Assembly (NCBI RefSeq): GCF_001660705.2
Contig: NZ_LYBV02000013.1
Span: 95,858 to 159,857, forward strand
Source: Saccharicrinis aurantiacus
GTDB taxonomy: Bacteria; Bacteroidota; Bacteroidia; Bacteroidales; Marinilabiliaceae
Direction of reading: 5' to 3'
DNA length: 64,000 nucleotides
The translations under genes were made by a program, and so were the position numbers. The notes under the pieces are model-generated. The model was given only the letters and a program-made list of their open reading frames with translations. It was not told the origin of the DNA and made no database searches. Of this stretch, positions 46,601 to 54,783 are shown piece by piece (position 1 is the stretch's first letter; each line of letters opens with the position of its first letter).

Positions 46601-47808
46601 CTATTATTAGTACTGTCTTTATTTACATCGAGTTTAATAAATCCTGATTTATAGTCTGATCCCTTTTTTAAGAAATTGACGCCCTCTTCTTCGGTACCAA
46701 TCCATAAATTTTCTTCGCTATCTTCAAATACACTTCTGCATAGGTTATTGCTTAAGCTACCTTTCTGAGTTGTATTTTTATAGTGTTCAAATGGTTTTTT
46801 ACTTTCTCTGGCAATGTTAACACCGCCACCTCTCGTTCCAATCCATATTTGGTTATTTTTGTCGGAGGTAATCCACGAAACGATATTGCAGTTAATCTGA
46901 TTTCCAGTAAAATCATCAATGAAAGGTAATGTATCTAGCCAATGGTCTTTCATTTTTTCTTTTTTGAATAAGCCATTTCTATTCCCAATCCATAAAATAT
47001 TATTATGCCAGAATAATGCAGAACTTGGTTTGGCATCAATTATTTGAGCTTGTGTATTTTTGCCTATATCTTTGGTTTCAATATGGTATACACTAACACT
47101 TCCTATGTAAATACCATTATCACTATTGCAGATTGTTTCACTGTTAATATTAAAACTTTGATATTTAATATTGGATATAGCAGCATCAGGGTTTAATAGT
47201 CTAAGCAGTACATTATTGGTTCCAATCCAAATGTTATTGAATTTATCTTGATGTAATACTTTAATAAATCCCTCTTTGCCTGTATCAAATGGTATTATAT
47301 CAATAGATTCAATATTCGCCATTGTTGAATCCATTTTTATTCTATTAATACCCTGCCAGTTTGCAGTCCATATAATATCGTTGTTATCAATTATTAAGGT
47401 TGTAATATCATTAGTATTAAAAAGTTCTTTATTAGGGGTATTATAATAATTAGTAAACTCGTCTGTGCGTGGGTCTAATTTACAAATACCCTTATCGTAG
47501 GTTCCAACCCAAATATTTCCTTTACTGTCTTCCGCTATACTTTTTATAAGGTTGCTTGATATGCTATTGATATTATTTTCTACTTGATATGTTTTATAAG
47601 TATATCCATCATACTTATGCAAGCCATCCAAAGTACCAATCCACATAAAACCATTCTTATCCTGAAATATAAAGTTTACCTCGTTTTGAGGTTGGTTCTC
47701 TAGGGTACGTATTTTAATAAGGGCTTTATCAATATTATTTGCTGATAGAGTTATTGAATATAATAATATTAATAAGATGTTAAGGCATGTGAAAATTATA
47801 TTTCTCAT
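43669..47808 (-). CDS. Hybrid two-component system regulator (HTCS)
   Basis: The 1379-residue one-protein sensor-regulator has a signal peptide (ILLILLYSITLSANN). Two seven-bladed propellers of reg_prop repeats follow (GTLDGLHKYDG, VGTYGEGLYRL, WLATNKGISKY), then a Y_Y_Y domain (to about 800) and a TM segment (WLAFIFYFIVLAMLAVL). The kinase has His867 in ISHEFRTPLT and an ATPase domain (NLLSNAFKF, GGTGIGLAL). The receiver has Asp1179 in ISDIMMPN, and a C-terminal AraC-type DNA-binding domain ends the protein. All key residues are present. HTCS proteins bind an oligosaccharide in the periplasm and activate the adjacent susCD genes, which here start 288 bases away in the opposite direction. Confidence 0.96.
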   Translation of the reverse strand: MRNIIFTCLNILLILLYSITLSANNIDKALIKIRTLENQPQNEVNFIFQDKNGFMWIGTLDGLHKYDGYTYKTYQVENNINSISSNLIKSIAEDSKGNIWVGTYDKGICKLDPRTDEFTNYYNTPNKELFNTNDITTLIIDNNDIIWTANWQGINRIKMDSTMANIESIDIIPFDTGKEGFIKVLHQDKFNNIWIGTNNVLLRLLNPDAAISNIKYQSFNINSETICNSDNGIYIGSVSVYHIETKDIGKNTQAQIIDAKPSSALFWHNNILWIGNRNGLFKKEKMKDHWLDTLPFIDDFTGNQINCNIVSWITSDKNNQIWIGTRGGGVNIARESKKPFEHYKNTTQKGSLSNNLCRSVFEDSEENLWIGTEEEGVNFLKKGSDYKSGFIKLDVNKDSTNNRAYAIEESIHPKSTKHKRIIWVGTSHSTNLCGIDANTLKEVVTPPYISSLGFVFTIKCYKNKYLWVGTYGEGLYRLTLNEQGEISAYLKMTPSSKDNSSILSHIIRSINIDSKGNLWVGTDKGLNVLPSSEINSDKPKFARYTKGSANGELTHDYILQVYEAKNKDIWIGTMGGGLMKFNDGIGGNKPIFTNYTKTNGLPNNTIKSICEDTEGNLWLATNKGISKYNTKNKQFTNYDKSHGLQDNEFSEICAITRNNGQIVMGGINGLNVFSPEKIKKDLLKPNMFFTNFYIDNQEITTHTEGEYKGILKNNIQYTKELELDYDNNSFSIDFVALNYTSPQNNKYQYKLEGFDEQWYKASAGYRTAKYTNVPPGTYTFKAIGSNGDNVWSDHPASVSITIKPPFYRTWLAFIFYFIVLAMLAVLQRRTAYMRHKRKNELIIANIEKNKIEEISQMKLKFFTNISHEFRTPLTLISGPIEKLLKDNNNSNPTDRRSYLELINQNVKVMMRLINQLMDFRKMEQEKLLLKVNAFNMVEFTATICNSFAELANQKEINYEFTHTQESIQIWGDQDKLEKAIYNLLSNAFKFTKNKGSINVKLKVDSKNAYISIKDTGLGISKENQQHVFERYFRDRTHLQSNAGGTGIGLALSKGMVELHSGKITLESEPDIGSTFTIILPLGNRHFKKEEIEQTSTAYAFNQLSTNQSYTEEPTIINEDEVTIQSPAHKAKILIAEDNNDLMVFITKMLKSHFTIMQAEDGKAALDLCKKSIPDLIISDIMMPNINGIELCKTIKSTELTSHIPVILLTAKNTIESQIEGLETGADSYLNKPFNFEVLLASINSILQNRAQLRKKFQKEIEINPTIIANNSTDTKFIDKILAIIEENLSDSSFTVEKLAETYGVSRIYLNRKIKALTGETSNQFIRNIRLKHAAELLKQGNMNVSEVTWMVGYNDLKTFRVRFKEKFNISPSDYSQQFN

Positions 47809-48096
47809 AGTGGATATTGATTAACATGTTTCAATCCCAAAATTATAAATTTTATTGTCTATTTAGTATGGCATGTAAAGTTTTTAGAAAGTAATGTAGC
47901 CATCTATATACATAGTCGGTATCAAATACCTACCTGTGGTTTACTATTACCCCCTATGTGTTCAAATAGCAACTTTCAAACGTCAAAACACGACCGTAAC
48001 ACTGTTTAATACCTATTTACATTTGTTAACATGATTCGAAGACTTAATGCTCGATCTAAGATGAAAAATGGATTTAAACCAAAAATTTAGAGTTTT
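47809..48096. promoter_or_regulatory. HTCS / susC divergent spacer
   Basis: Three TCAAA(T) words occur at 47932, 47962 and 47976. A CACATAGGGGGTAAT word lies on the minus strand (47946-47960). A -7-like TACATTTG is at 48018-48025, with no good -33 element. It should hold the HTCS-controlled susC promoter. Confidence 0.5.
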
Positions 48097-51000
48097 ATGA
48101 AAAGAATGAAAACAAATGCATGGCGGGTATTGCTAGTACTAGCAGTTCTCTTTTCCATGAACAGTGTTTCAGTGTTAGCCCAGAATTTAGAAATAACAGG
48201 GGTTGTTTCAGATGGGGAAACAGGAGATCCTATCCCTGGTGTTAGTGTATATATTGTTGGCACAACAAATGGAACAATTACTAATATCGACGGGCAGTAT
48301 AGAATAAATGCAGCAAGCGATGCTAAATTAGGATTTTCTTTTATTGGATATCAACCTCAAAGTGTTGATGTAGCAGGTAAAACATCGTTAAGCATTTCTT
48401 TAGATGCTGATGTTGTTTCTTTAGATGAAATTGTAGCAGTAGGTTATGGTGTTCAGAAAAAGAAAGAGTTAACAGGTGCTGTAGCTCAAATTAAAGCGGA
48501 AGAAATGACTAAGATTGTTGCTTCTGATTTTACCAAATCCTTGCAAGGTCAAGTTGCTGGGGTAAATGTAACAGAGAGTAGTGGTCGACCTGGAGATGAG
48601 GCGAATATTCAAATTCGTGGTTTGGGTTCTATTAATGGTACTACTATGCCACTATATGTAGTTGACGGAATTCCATATCAGGGTAACCCTAATATTGCAT
48701 CAGAAGATATTGCCACGGTAGATATCTTAAAAGATGGTGCAGCAGCTGCAGTATACGGTACTCGTGCATCCAATGGTGTTATCTTAATTACTACCAAAAG
48801 AGGTAAAGAAGGCGAGATGAAGGTTAACTTCTCTGCTTATTATGGTATCCAAAATATTACCTCAGGAACAGAATTATTAAATTCAGAAGATCATATTTAT
48901 GTGGATGAATGGAGGCAATCTCTAGTTGGTTCAAGTTCACCAATAATTAGAGATAATCCTGATGCAATGAATTACGATTCTGATTTTGTTGGAGCAGTAC
49001 AGAATGATAATGCTTCAATACAGAACTACAACTTATCCTTATCAGGAGGTTCAAAAGGATTAACGTATAACTTTAATACAAACTATTTTGCTCAGGATGG
49101 TATTTTGGTTAATTCAGGCTATGAGAGATTAACAACAAGAGCAAATGCTAATTTGGTGAAAGGTAAATTTTCTGCATTTGCTAGTATTAGTATGATGCAT
49201 GCTAATAAAGAAGTTGAGCCATGGGCACTTTATGAATTAGCAATGTACCAAGGTCCTTACAGACCTCCGTTGCAGCAAATTGATTCTGATGTTAACGAAA
49301 TGGTGATTTCAGGTACTAACCCTGATCATGTTGGATATTTAGCCCGTCAGATGAATGTTACTGACGACAGAATGGAGAATAGCTATAATTTGGCAGCAAA
49401 CTTAAAATATGAGATTATGCCAGGATTAAGTTATCAAGTTAATCTAGGAATGAACTATTACAACTATACCAGAAATCAGTTTCAACCTCAATTATTGATT
49501 TATGATGATGCTGGAAATTTAAATACGCTAGGTAGTAGAGAGAAAGCTGAGTTGAGACAAGATAATACAACAAGCTTAAAATATACGATGGAGCACTTAT
49601 TAAACTATACCAAAACGTTTAATAAGCATACAGTTTCTGCTCTTTTAGGTTATACAATAGAACAGTTTGATACATTTTCTTCATCAGCTACTAAAAGAGA
49701 TTTTCAGAGTAATTCAACACCCGTGTTTGATGCAGGCTCAGAGATGATTGCAATGACAGGAAGTGACGAATATCGCCGATTGGTAGGTAAATTAGCAAGA
49801 GTGCAGTATAATTATGATGACCGTTACTTATTTAGTGCTAGTGTTCGTTATGATGGTTCTTCAGTGTTTAGCGAAGAAAATAGATATGCAGCGTTCCCAG
49901 GAGCCTCAGTAGGTTGGAATATTAGTGAAGAAAGTTTTATGGATGGTGTTGAAAGTATCGATAATTTAAAACTTAGAGGTAGTTATGGTGAAGTAGGTAA
50001 TCAGGGTATCCCTTCTTATTTATATGCTGCATATGTTAACCCAAATATCGATTATGTATGGGGTACTGAAGCTGATGATAATTTAGGCTCAGGTTCAATA
50101 ACTCGTGGATATGCAAACCCAGAAGTTAAGTGGGAAACTAATATTTCAAGAAATATTGGAGTTGACTTAACCATGTTAAGAGGAAAATTCAATTTTACAG
50201 CTGATGTTTATAAAAATGATAAAAAGGATATGTTGTTGGCTGTGAATCTCCCAACCTCTTCAGGTACTAATGTAGAGCATGATTATAGTAATGAATATAA
50301 GGCAATTATGCGAAATATTGGAAATATGACCAATAAAGGTATTGAATTGTCGTCATACTATAAGTCTAGAACTAAATGGGGATTAGGCTGGCAAGTAACG
50401 GGTACTTTTACTAAAAACATTAATGAGATTACCAGTCTAGGATCAATGACAGAGATCGCATTAGCAGGTAGTGAACCTACTAGTTGGATTAACGGACAAG
50501 ATTTAACAACTTATATGAAACCAGGTTATGAAGCCGGTGCATTCTTTTTAATTGAAACAGATGGTGTTTTTAATACGCAACAAGAGTTAGATGCTCACGT
50601 TAATGCTGAAGGTACTCCTATACAGCCCAATGCCAAACTAGGTGATGTTAAGCTGATTGATGCTAATGGTGATGGTGTTATTGATGAAAAAGATCGTGTT
50701 TATCAAGGATCAGGTATGCCTGATTTTGAAGCTGGGTTAATATTCACAGGCGACTATAAAGGTTTTGATTTAAGTATGCAGTTGTATTATTCGCATGGTA
50801 ATCAAGTTTATAATGGTTCTAAATTATTTGCATATGCGAATGCCCGTCATCAAGATATGTATTATATGTGGACACCTGCGAATCCAACTTCAGATATTCC
50901 TACAGCTCGTCCGGATGCTAAAGCTGACAATTTCCGATCAAGAAATGATTATTTCTTAGAAGATGGTTCATTTTTAAGAGTACGTAATATTTCGTTAGGA

Positions 51001-51201
51001 TACACCATTCCTAAAAGAGTATTTAATAATAATATTGATAGGTTAAGATGCTACATAACAGCACAAAACCCATTAACATTTACCAAATACGAAGGGTATG
51101 ATCCTGAAGTAGGAGGAAATGGTGTTTCTACAAGAGGTATTGATAAAGGAAACTACCCTGTTACACGTAAGTTTTTAATAGGCGTACAAATTGATTTTTA
51201 A
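48097..51201 (+). CDS. susC: SusC-like TonB-dependent outer-membrane transporter
   Basis: This is a 1034-residue importer. The signal peptide ends at VSVLAQN. A CarboxypepD_reg-like domain (VVSDGETGDPIPGVSVYIVG) comes first. The SusC signature DEIVAVGYGVQKKKELTGAV follows, then the plug (VTESSGRPGDEANIQIRGLG, TVDILKDGAAAAVYGTRASN) and the 22-strand barrel. It pulls oligosaccharides through the outer membrane, driven by TonB, with SusD as its lid. It is the first gene of the susC-susD-SGBP operon, 82 bases ahead of susD. The expected substrates, from the neighbours, are agar or porphyran oligosaccharides. Confidence 0.97.
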   Translation: MKRMKTNAWRVLLVLAVLFSMNSVSVLAQNLEITGVVSDGETGDPIPGVSVYIVGTTNGTITNIDGQYRINAASDAKLGFSFIGYQPQSVDVAGKTSLSISLDADVVSLDEIVAVGYGVQKKKELTGAVAQIKAEEMTKIVASDFTKSLQGQVAGVNVTESSGRPGDEANIQIRGLGSINGTTMPLYVVDGIPYQGNPNIASEDIATVDILKDGAAAAVYGTRASNGVILITTKRGKEGEMKVNFSAYYGIQNITSGTELLNSEDHIYVDEWRQSLVGSSSPIIRDNPDAMNYDSDFVGAVQNDNASIQNYNLSLSGGSKGLTYNFNTNYFAQDGILVNSGYERLTTRANANLVKGKFSAFASISMMHANKEVEPWALYELAMYQGPYRPPLQQIDSDVNEMVISGTNPDHVGYLARQMNVTDDRMENSYNLAANLKYEIMPGLSYQVNLGMNYYNYTRNQFQPQLLIYDDAGNLNTLGSREKAELRQDNTTSLKYTMEHLLNYTKTFNKHTVSALLGYTIEQFDTFSSSATKRDFQSNSTPVFDAGSEMIAMTGSDEYRRLVGKLARVQYNYDDRYLFSASVRYDGSSVFSEENRYAAFPGASVGWNISEESFMDGVESIDNLKLRGSYGEVGNQGIPSYLYAAYVNPNIDYVWGTEADDNLGSGSITRGYANPEVKWETNISRNIGVDLTMLRGKFNFTADVYKNDKKDMLLAVNLPTSSGTNVEHDYSNEYKAIMRNIGNMTNKGIELSSYYKSRTKWGLGWQVTGTFTKNINEITSLGSMTEIALAGSEPTSWINGQDLTTYMKPGYEAGAFFLIETDGVFNTQQELDAHVNAEGTPIQPNAKLGDVKLIDANGDGVIDEKDRVYQGSGMPDFEAGLIFTGDYKGFDLSMQLYYSHGNQVYNGSKLFAYANARHQDMYYMWTPANPTSDIPTARPDAKADNFRSRNDYFLEDGSFLRVRNISLGYTIPKRVFNNNIDRLRCYITAQNPLTFTKYEGYDPEVGGNGVSTRGIDKGNYPVTRKFLIGVQIDF

Positions 51202-51283
51202 TTTGATATACAAATTGAGCTTACTCGATAAAGTAAGTATAAACAATAAGTATACAACACTCTAAAAATTAAAATTTAAGAAA

Positions 51284-53113
51284 ATGAAGAAAATAATAAA
51301 ATATACCTTGGGAGTTGCACTGGCAGTTTCTTTACTAAGTAGTTGTGAAGATAAGTTGCTAGACCAAGACAACCCAAATGCAATAACAACAGATACTTTT
51401 TGGCAAAGTGAAAGTGACTTTGAGAAGGCTCAAAATGCTTTGTATAGCTCCTTACAGTTTAACAATGTTTGCGGTGGGGGTACAGTTCCTCCTATGAGTA
51501 GGAGTGATTTTGGTAGTGGAGAAACTTGGATGGGAACTTATCCATGGAATAATATTATTTGGAATGATGCCACAGAGTATGTTGAGCGTCGTTGGTCTGA
51601 GTTATACATCGGAGTATTCCGCGCTAACCAAATACTGCATTATATACAAGATGTTGATTTTTATACAGAAGATGAGAAGAACTTAATTATAGCGCAGGCT
51701 AGGTTTTTAAGAGCTCTAAATTACTTCTGGATTGTTAACGATTATGGAACCGCAGTAATACATGAGGTTCTACCAATTGTAGAAGAAGATATGCATAAAC
51801 CATTGAGCACAATGGAAGAAGTGTATAATGTAATTATTAAGCCTGACCTTGAGTTTGCTATGCAGCACTTACCCGTGCAATGGGGTGATAAAGGTGATAC
51901 CGGACGTTTTACATGGGGAGCAGCTACTGCTTTGTTAGGAAAAGCATACTTGTATAATAAAGAGTGGGAAAAAGCTGCTGCTCATTTTAAACTAGTAATA
52001 GATAAGGCTGACAACGAAGGTGTTTACCATTTGGTTGATAACTTTATGGATAACTTCACTGATGACAATGAGTTCAATAGTGAGTCTATTCTTGAAGTAT
52101 CTTATTCTGATAATTACAAAGAAGGTGTAATAGGAGATCGAACTGATGATGTAGGTGATGTAACAGGTGCAGAAGCACAGACATGGGCAAATTTCCTTGC
52201 AAGTATACATGTTGGTGGTTATAACTCATTAATGCCTACCTACTGGTTACAAGAACTTTTTGTATCAGGAGATGAAATGGATAGTACTAATCCAATTAAT
52301 AACGGAAGGTTTGTTTCTTCTCGATCATACGCTACTATTGTTGCATTAGCTGAAAAAGGTGATGATAATAACTGGGGTGTTGATGGTGAAAGGTATTATA
52401 ATGCACCATTGCTTGATACTGAAGATACCGAAGATGCAAAAGGAGAAAAGAGTAAAGCAAATTTTGCTTACGGACAAGGTTCAAAAGTACGTAAGTATAT
52501 TAATTGGCATAAAAAGGATGATGAAGATCCCTTAACAAAAGCACGAAGCGGTATTAACATTCGTTTAATAAGACTTGCTGATGTTTATTTAATGTATGCT
52601 GAAGCAATATTAGAAGGTACCGGTAATACTGCAGAAGCATTAAAATATATAGACAAAGTAAGAGCACGTGCAGGCGTAGTATCATTACAAAGTTATTTGG
52701 ATGCTAATGGGCAAACATTCCCAAAATTAGATAAGGTGAAATTTGCCAATGGCTTAAGCGATTACGAATATGTTACAATGAATTCTGACAATTTATTACA
52801 TCATATCCGTATGGTTGAACGTCCATTAGAGCTTGCCTTCGAAGGTCATAGATGGTACGACTTAGTACGATGGGGAATTACTAGCGAGGTGTTTAATACC
52901 AGACTGGACGAAGAAAATAATATTAAAACAGTTTTAGGCGTTCCTGATGGCACTATTGATATTCCAAAAGAGAATTGGAGAATTGAACCTCTTTATTTAA
53001 CTGAGCGAGTTCGCCCAAGTTATGGAGAAGCTGCGGCCAATTACAGTAGTGAGTTTCATGATTATTTACCAGTTCCTGCTATTGAGAAACAATCCAATCA
53101 GGCTTTACAATAG
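51284..53113 (+). CDS. susD: SusD-like glycan-binding lipoprotein
   Basis: The 609-residue lipoprotein (signal VSLLSSC, Cys21) is of the RagB/SusD family. N-terminal DNPNAITTDTFWQSESDFEK, TPR-like helices with FLRALNYFWIVNDYG, and the C-terminal stretch EGHRWYDLVRWGITSEVF with DYLPVPAIEK are typical. It sits on the cell surface as the hinged lid of SusC and delivers oligosaccharides. At 609 residues it is slightly longer than common SusD proteins. It lies in tandem with susC and 25 bases before the next lipoprotein gene. Confidence 0.97.
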   Translation: MKKIIKYTLGVALAVSLLSSCEDKLLDQDNPNAITTDTFWQSESDFEKAQNALYSSLQFNNVCGGGTVPPMSRSDFGSGETWMGTYPWNNIIWNDATEYVERRWSELYIGVFRANQILHYIQDVDFYTEDEKNLIIAQARFLRALNYFWIVNDYGTAVIHEVLPIVEEDMHKPLSTMEEVYNVIIKPDLEFAMQHLPVQWGDKGDTGRFTWGAATALLGKAYLYNKEWEKAAAHFKLVIDKADNEGVYHLVDNFMDNFTDDNEFNSESILEVSYSDNYKEGVIGDRTDDVGDVTGAEAQTWANFLASIHVGGYNSLMPTYWLQELFVSGDEMDSTNPINNGRFVSSRSYATIVALAEKGDDNNWGVDGERYYNAPLLDTEDTEDAKGEKSKANFAYGQGSKVRKYINWHKKDDEDPLTKARSGINIRLIRLADVYLMYAEAILEGTGNTAEALKYIDKVRARAGVVSLQSYLDANGQTFPKLDKVKFANGLSDYEYVTMNSDNLLHHIRMVERPLELAFEGHRWYDLVRWGITSEVFNTRLDEENNIKTVLGVPDGTIDIPKENWRIEPLYLTERVRPSYGEAAANYSSEFHDYLPVPAIEKQSNQALQ

Positions 53114-53138
53114 TAGTCACTAATTAAAAATTATAACA

Positions 53139-54701
53139 ATGAATAAACTATATATAAAGTTCAGTTTAATCGCAATGTTAGCGTTGTTCTTTGCGTCTTG
53201 CGAAAAAGAATATGATGCACCTACAGGAGAGCCTAATCATAATATGATTGAGTCTTCAATAAAGAACACTGGAAATGAGGTGCAGGTAAATGGATCATTC
53301 TATTTATATGATTTTTCTAGAGGAATAGAGTCAAGAACTTGGGAGTTAACCGCAGATGCGACTGATTTAGAAGGTAAAGAATTACTTTCTTCTTCAGATC
53401 AAAGAATTGATGTGATTTTCACAGAGCCTGGAGAAAAAATAGTAAAGCTATATCAAGTATTTGGTGATACTGTATATTCTAATGGCGGTTTTAAGGATAC
53501 TCACTTGGATACAACTAGCATAACAATAACTGTATTGGATAGTGTTAGGGCTAATTTTGAAGCAATGAGAGTTAAAGATAATTCGGTGCTTACAAATTCA
53601 AATGGAGCACTTAATGAAGTACTAGCCGGGAGACCCGTTCTTTATACGGATTTATCAACAGGAGAACCAACTGATGTAAAGTATATTTTTACTAAAGAAG
53701 ACGGACTTACAAGTGAGTTTAGCGCAGTAGATGGTTTAGTTAATGTAAGGTTAAGTAGCTTAGGTGTATATAAACTTAGTATGGTTTCTTCAAGTAATTT
53801 TGGCAGAGATACACTTATGTATACAGACTATATAAAAGTTTTAGCTAATACTGAAGATCCAATTCTTTTAGAATCAATTACGAATACTGTTGATAAAAGA
53901 AATAGGATTGAAATAGAGTTTGATTCAGAGTTAAACGATGTTACTACATGTCCAATTGAAGCATTTAATTTAGATGTTACTAATGGAAGTAGTGCTATAA
54001 ATGTTGTTATTCAGAGTATCACTCAAGATGAGGTTTTGAAGAATGTAATGTATTTAAATCTAGATCAAGATTTATATAGTAGTGATGTTGTTACTGTAAA
54101 TTATGATGAAACCAAAGGTAATCTAGAATCAATTAGTTACACTCAAGTTAAAACATTTAGTAATAACGTTAAATTCATACGACCAAATATGTTTATTGGA
54201 AGTGATATTGACTATAGCTTTGAAACATCAACAAACGCCGATTGGAGATACCTTTGGTGGGGAGGCGTTTGGGGCGAGTACTCATTAGATCTAACGTCGG
54301 ATAAATTCTTAGATGGTGCAAAAAGCATGTCGTTAAATATGTATGCTGAAGGAGGTGCAATCTTTACACACGAAAAAGGAGGTAATCCAGCCACAGTTAC
54401 TATGGATAAAGGTTTGTATGAGTTAGGTATTTGGGTTTATATTGAAAATTTAGGTAATGCAGATACTGGAGATAACTGGAGTCCTGATTTAAGGTTCTTC
54501 CCTACTGATGGAAAAGAACTAGGTTTCTTTTTCAATGATAGTTCTCCAATCGGAGAGTGGACTTATATGAGCGTTGAGTGGGATTTTGGTGGCGGTGATC
54601 CACAGTCTTTTAATATTAGAGGCTATAACGCAAGTAGTACTGTGCCAATGGAAATGTATATCGATAATATGCAGTTAATTAAAAAGGAACAAAGACCATA
54701 A
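53139..54701 (+). CDS. Probable surface glycan-binding lipoprotein (SGBP)
   Basis: This 520-residue lipoprotein has signal MNKLYIKFSLIAMLALFFAS followed by the lipid Cys21. It contains tandem PKD/Ig-like beta domains (about 40-240, with VNGSFYLYDFSRGIESRTWE) and a middle beta domain. A C-terminal jelly-roll (about 365-515) is rich in exposed aromatics (NADWRYLWWGGVWGEYSLDL). Position after susD and this layout are those of SGBPs (SusE/F analogues), which help capture polysaccharide at the surface. The ligand is probably the same galactan. A strong terminator follows, so it ends the susCD operon. Confidence 0.85.
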   Translation: MNKLYIKFSLIAMLALFFASCEKEYDAPTGEPNHNMIESSIKNTGNEVQVNGSFYLYDFSRGIESRTWELTADATDLEGKELLSSSDQRIDVIFTEPGEKIVKLYQVFGDTVYSNGGFKDTHLDTTSITITVLDSVRANFEAMRVKDNSVLTNSNGALNEVLAGRPVLYTDLSTGEPTDVKYIFTKEDGLTSEFSAVDGLVNVRLSSLGVYKLSMVSSSNFGRDTLMYTDYIKVLANTEDPILLESITNTVDKRNRIEIEFDSELNDVTTCPIEAFNLDVTNGSSAINVVIQSITQDEVLKNVMYLNLDQDLYSSDVVTVNYDETKGNLESISYTQVKTFSNNVKFIRPNMFIGSDIDYSFETSTNADWRYLWWGGVWGEYSLDLTSDKFLDGAKSMSLNMYAEGGAIFTHEKGGNPATVTMDKGLYELGIWVYIENLGNADTGDNWSPDLRFFPTDGKELGFFFNDSSPIGEWTYMSVEWDFGGGDPQSFNIRGYNASSTVPMEMYIDNMQLIKKEQRP

Positions 54702-54721
54702 TAAGGTAAAGAAACATGTAC

Positions 54722-54752
54722 AACCGGAAGAGCACTGCTCTTCCGGTTTTCT
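54722..54752 (+). terminator. Terminator of the susCD operon
   Basis: A perfect 12-bp stem (AACCGGAAGAGC / GCTCTTCCGGTT) closes on a 3-base loop and is followed by T residues. It separates the susCD operon from GH86-2, which may be read only partly from the same transcript. Confidence 0.92.
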
Positions 54753-54783
54753 AGGTAAGAGTAATTAACTACACAATACACGC

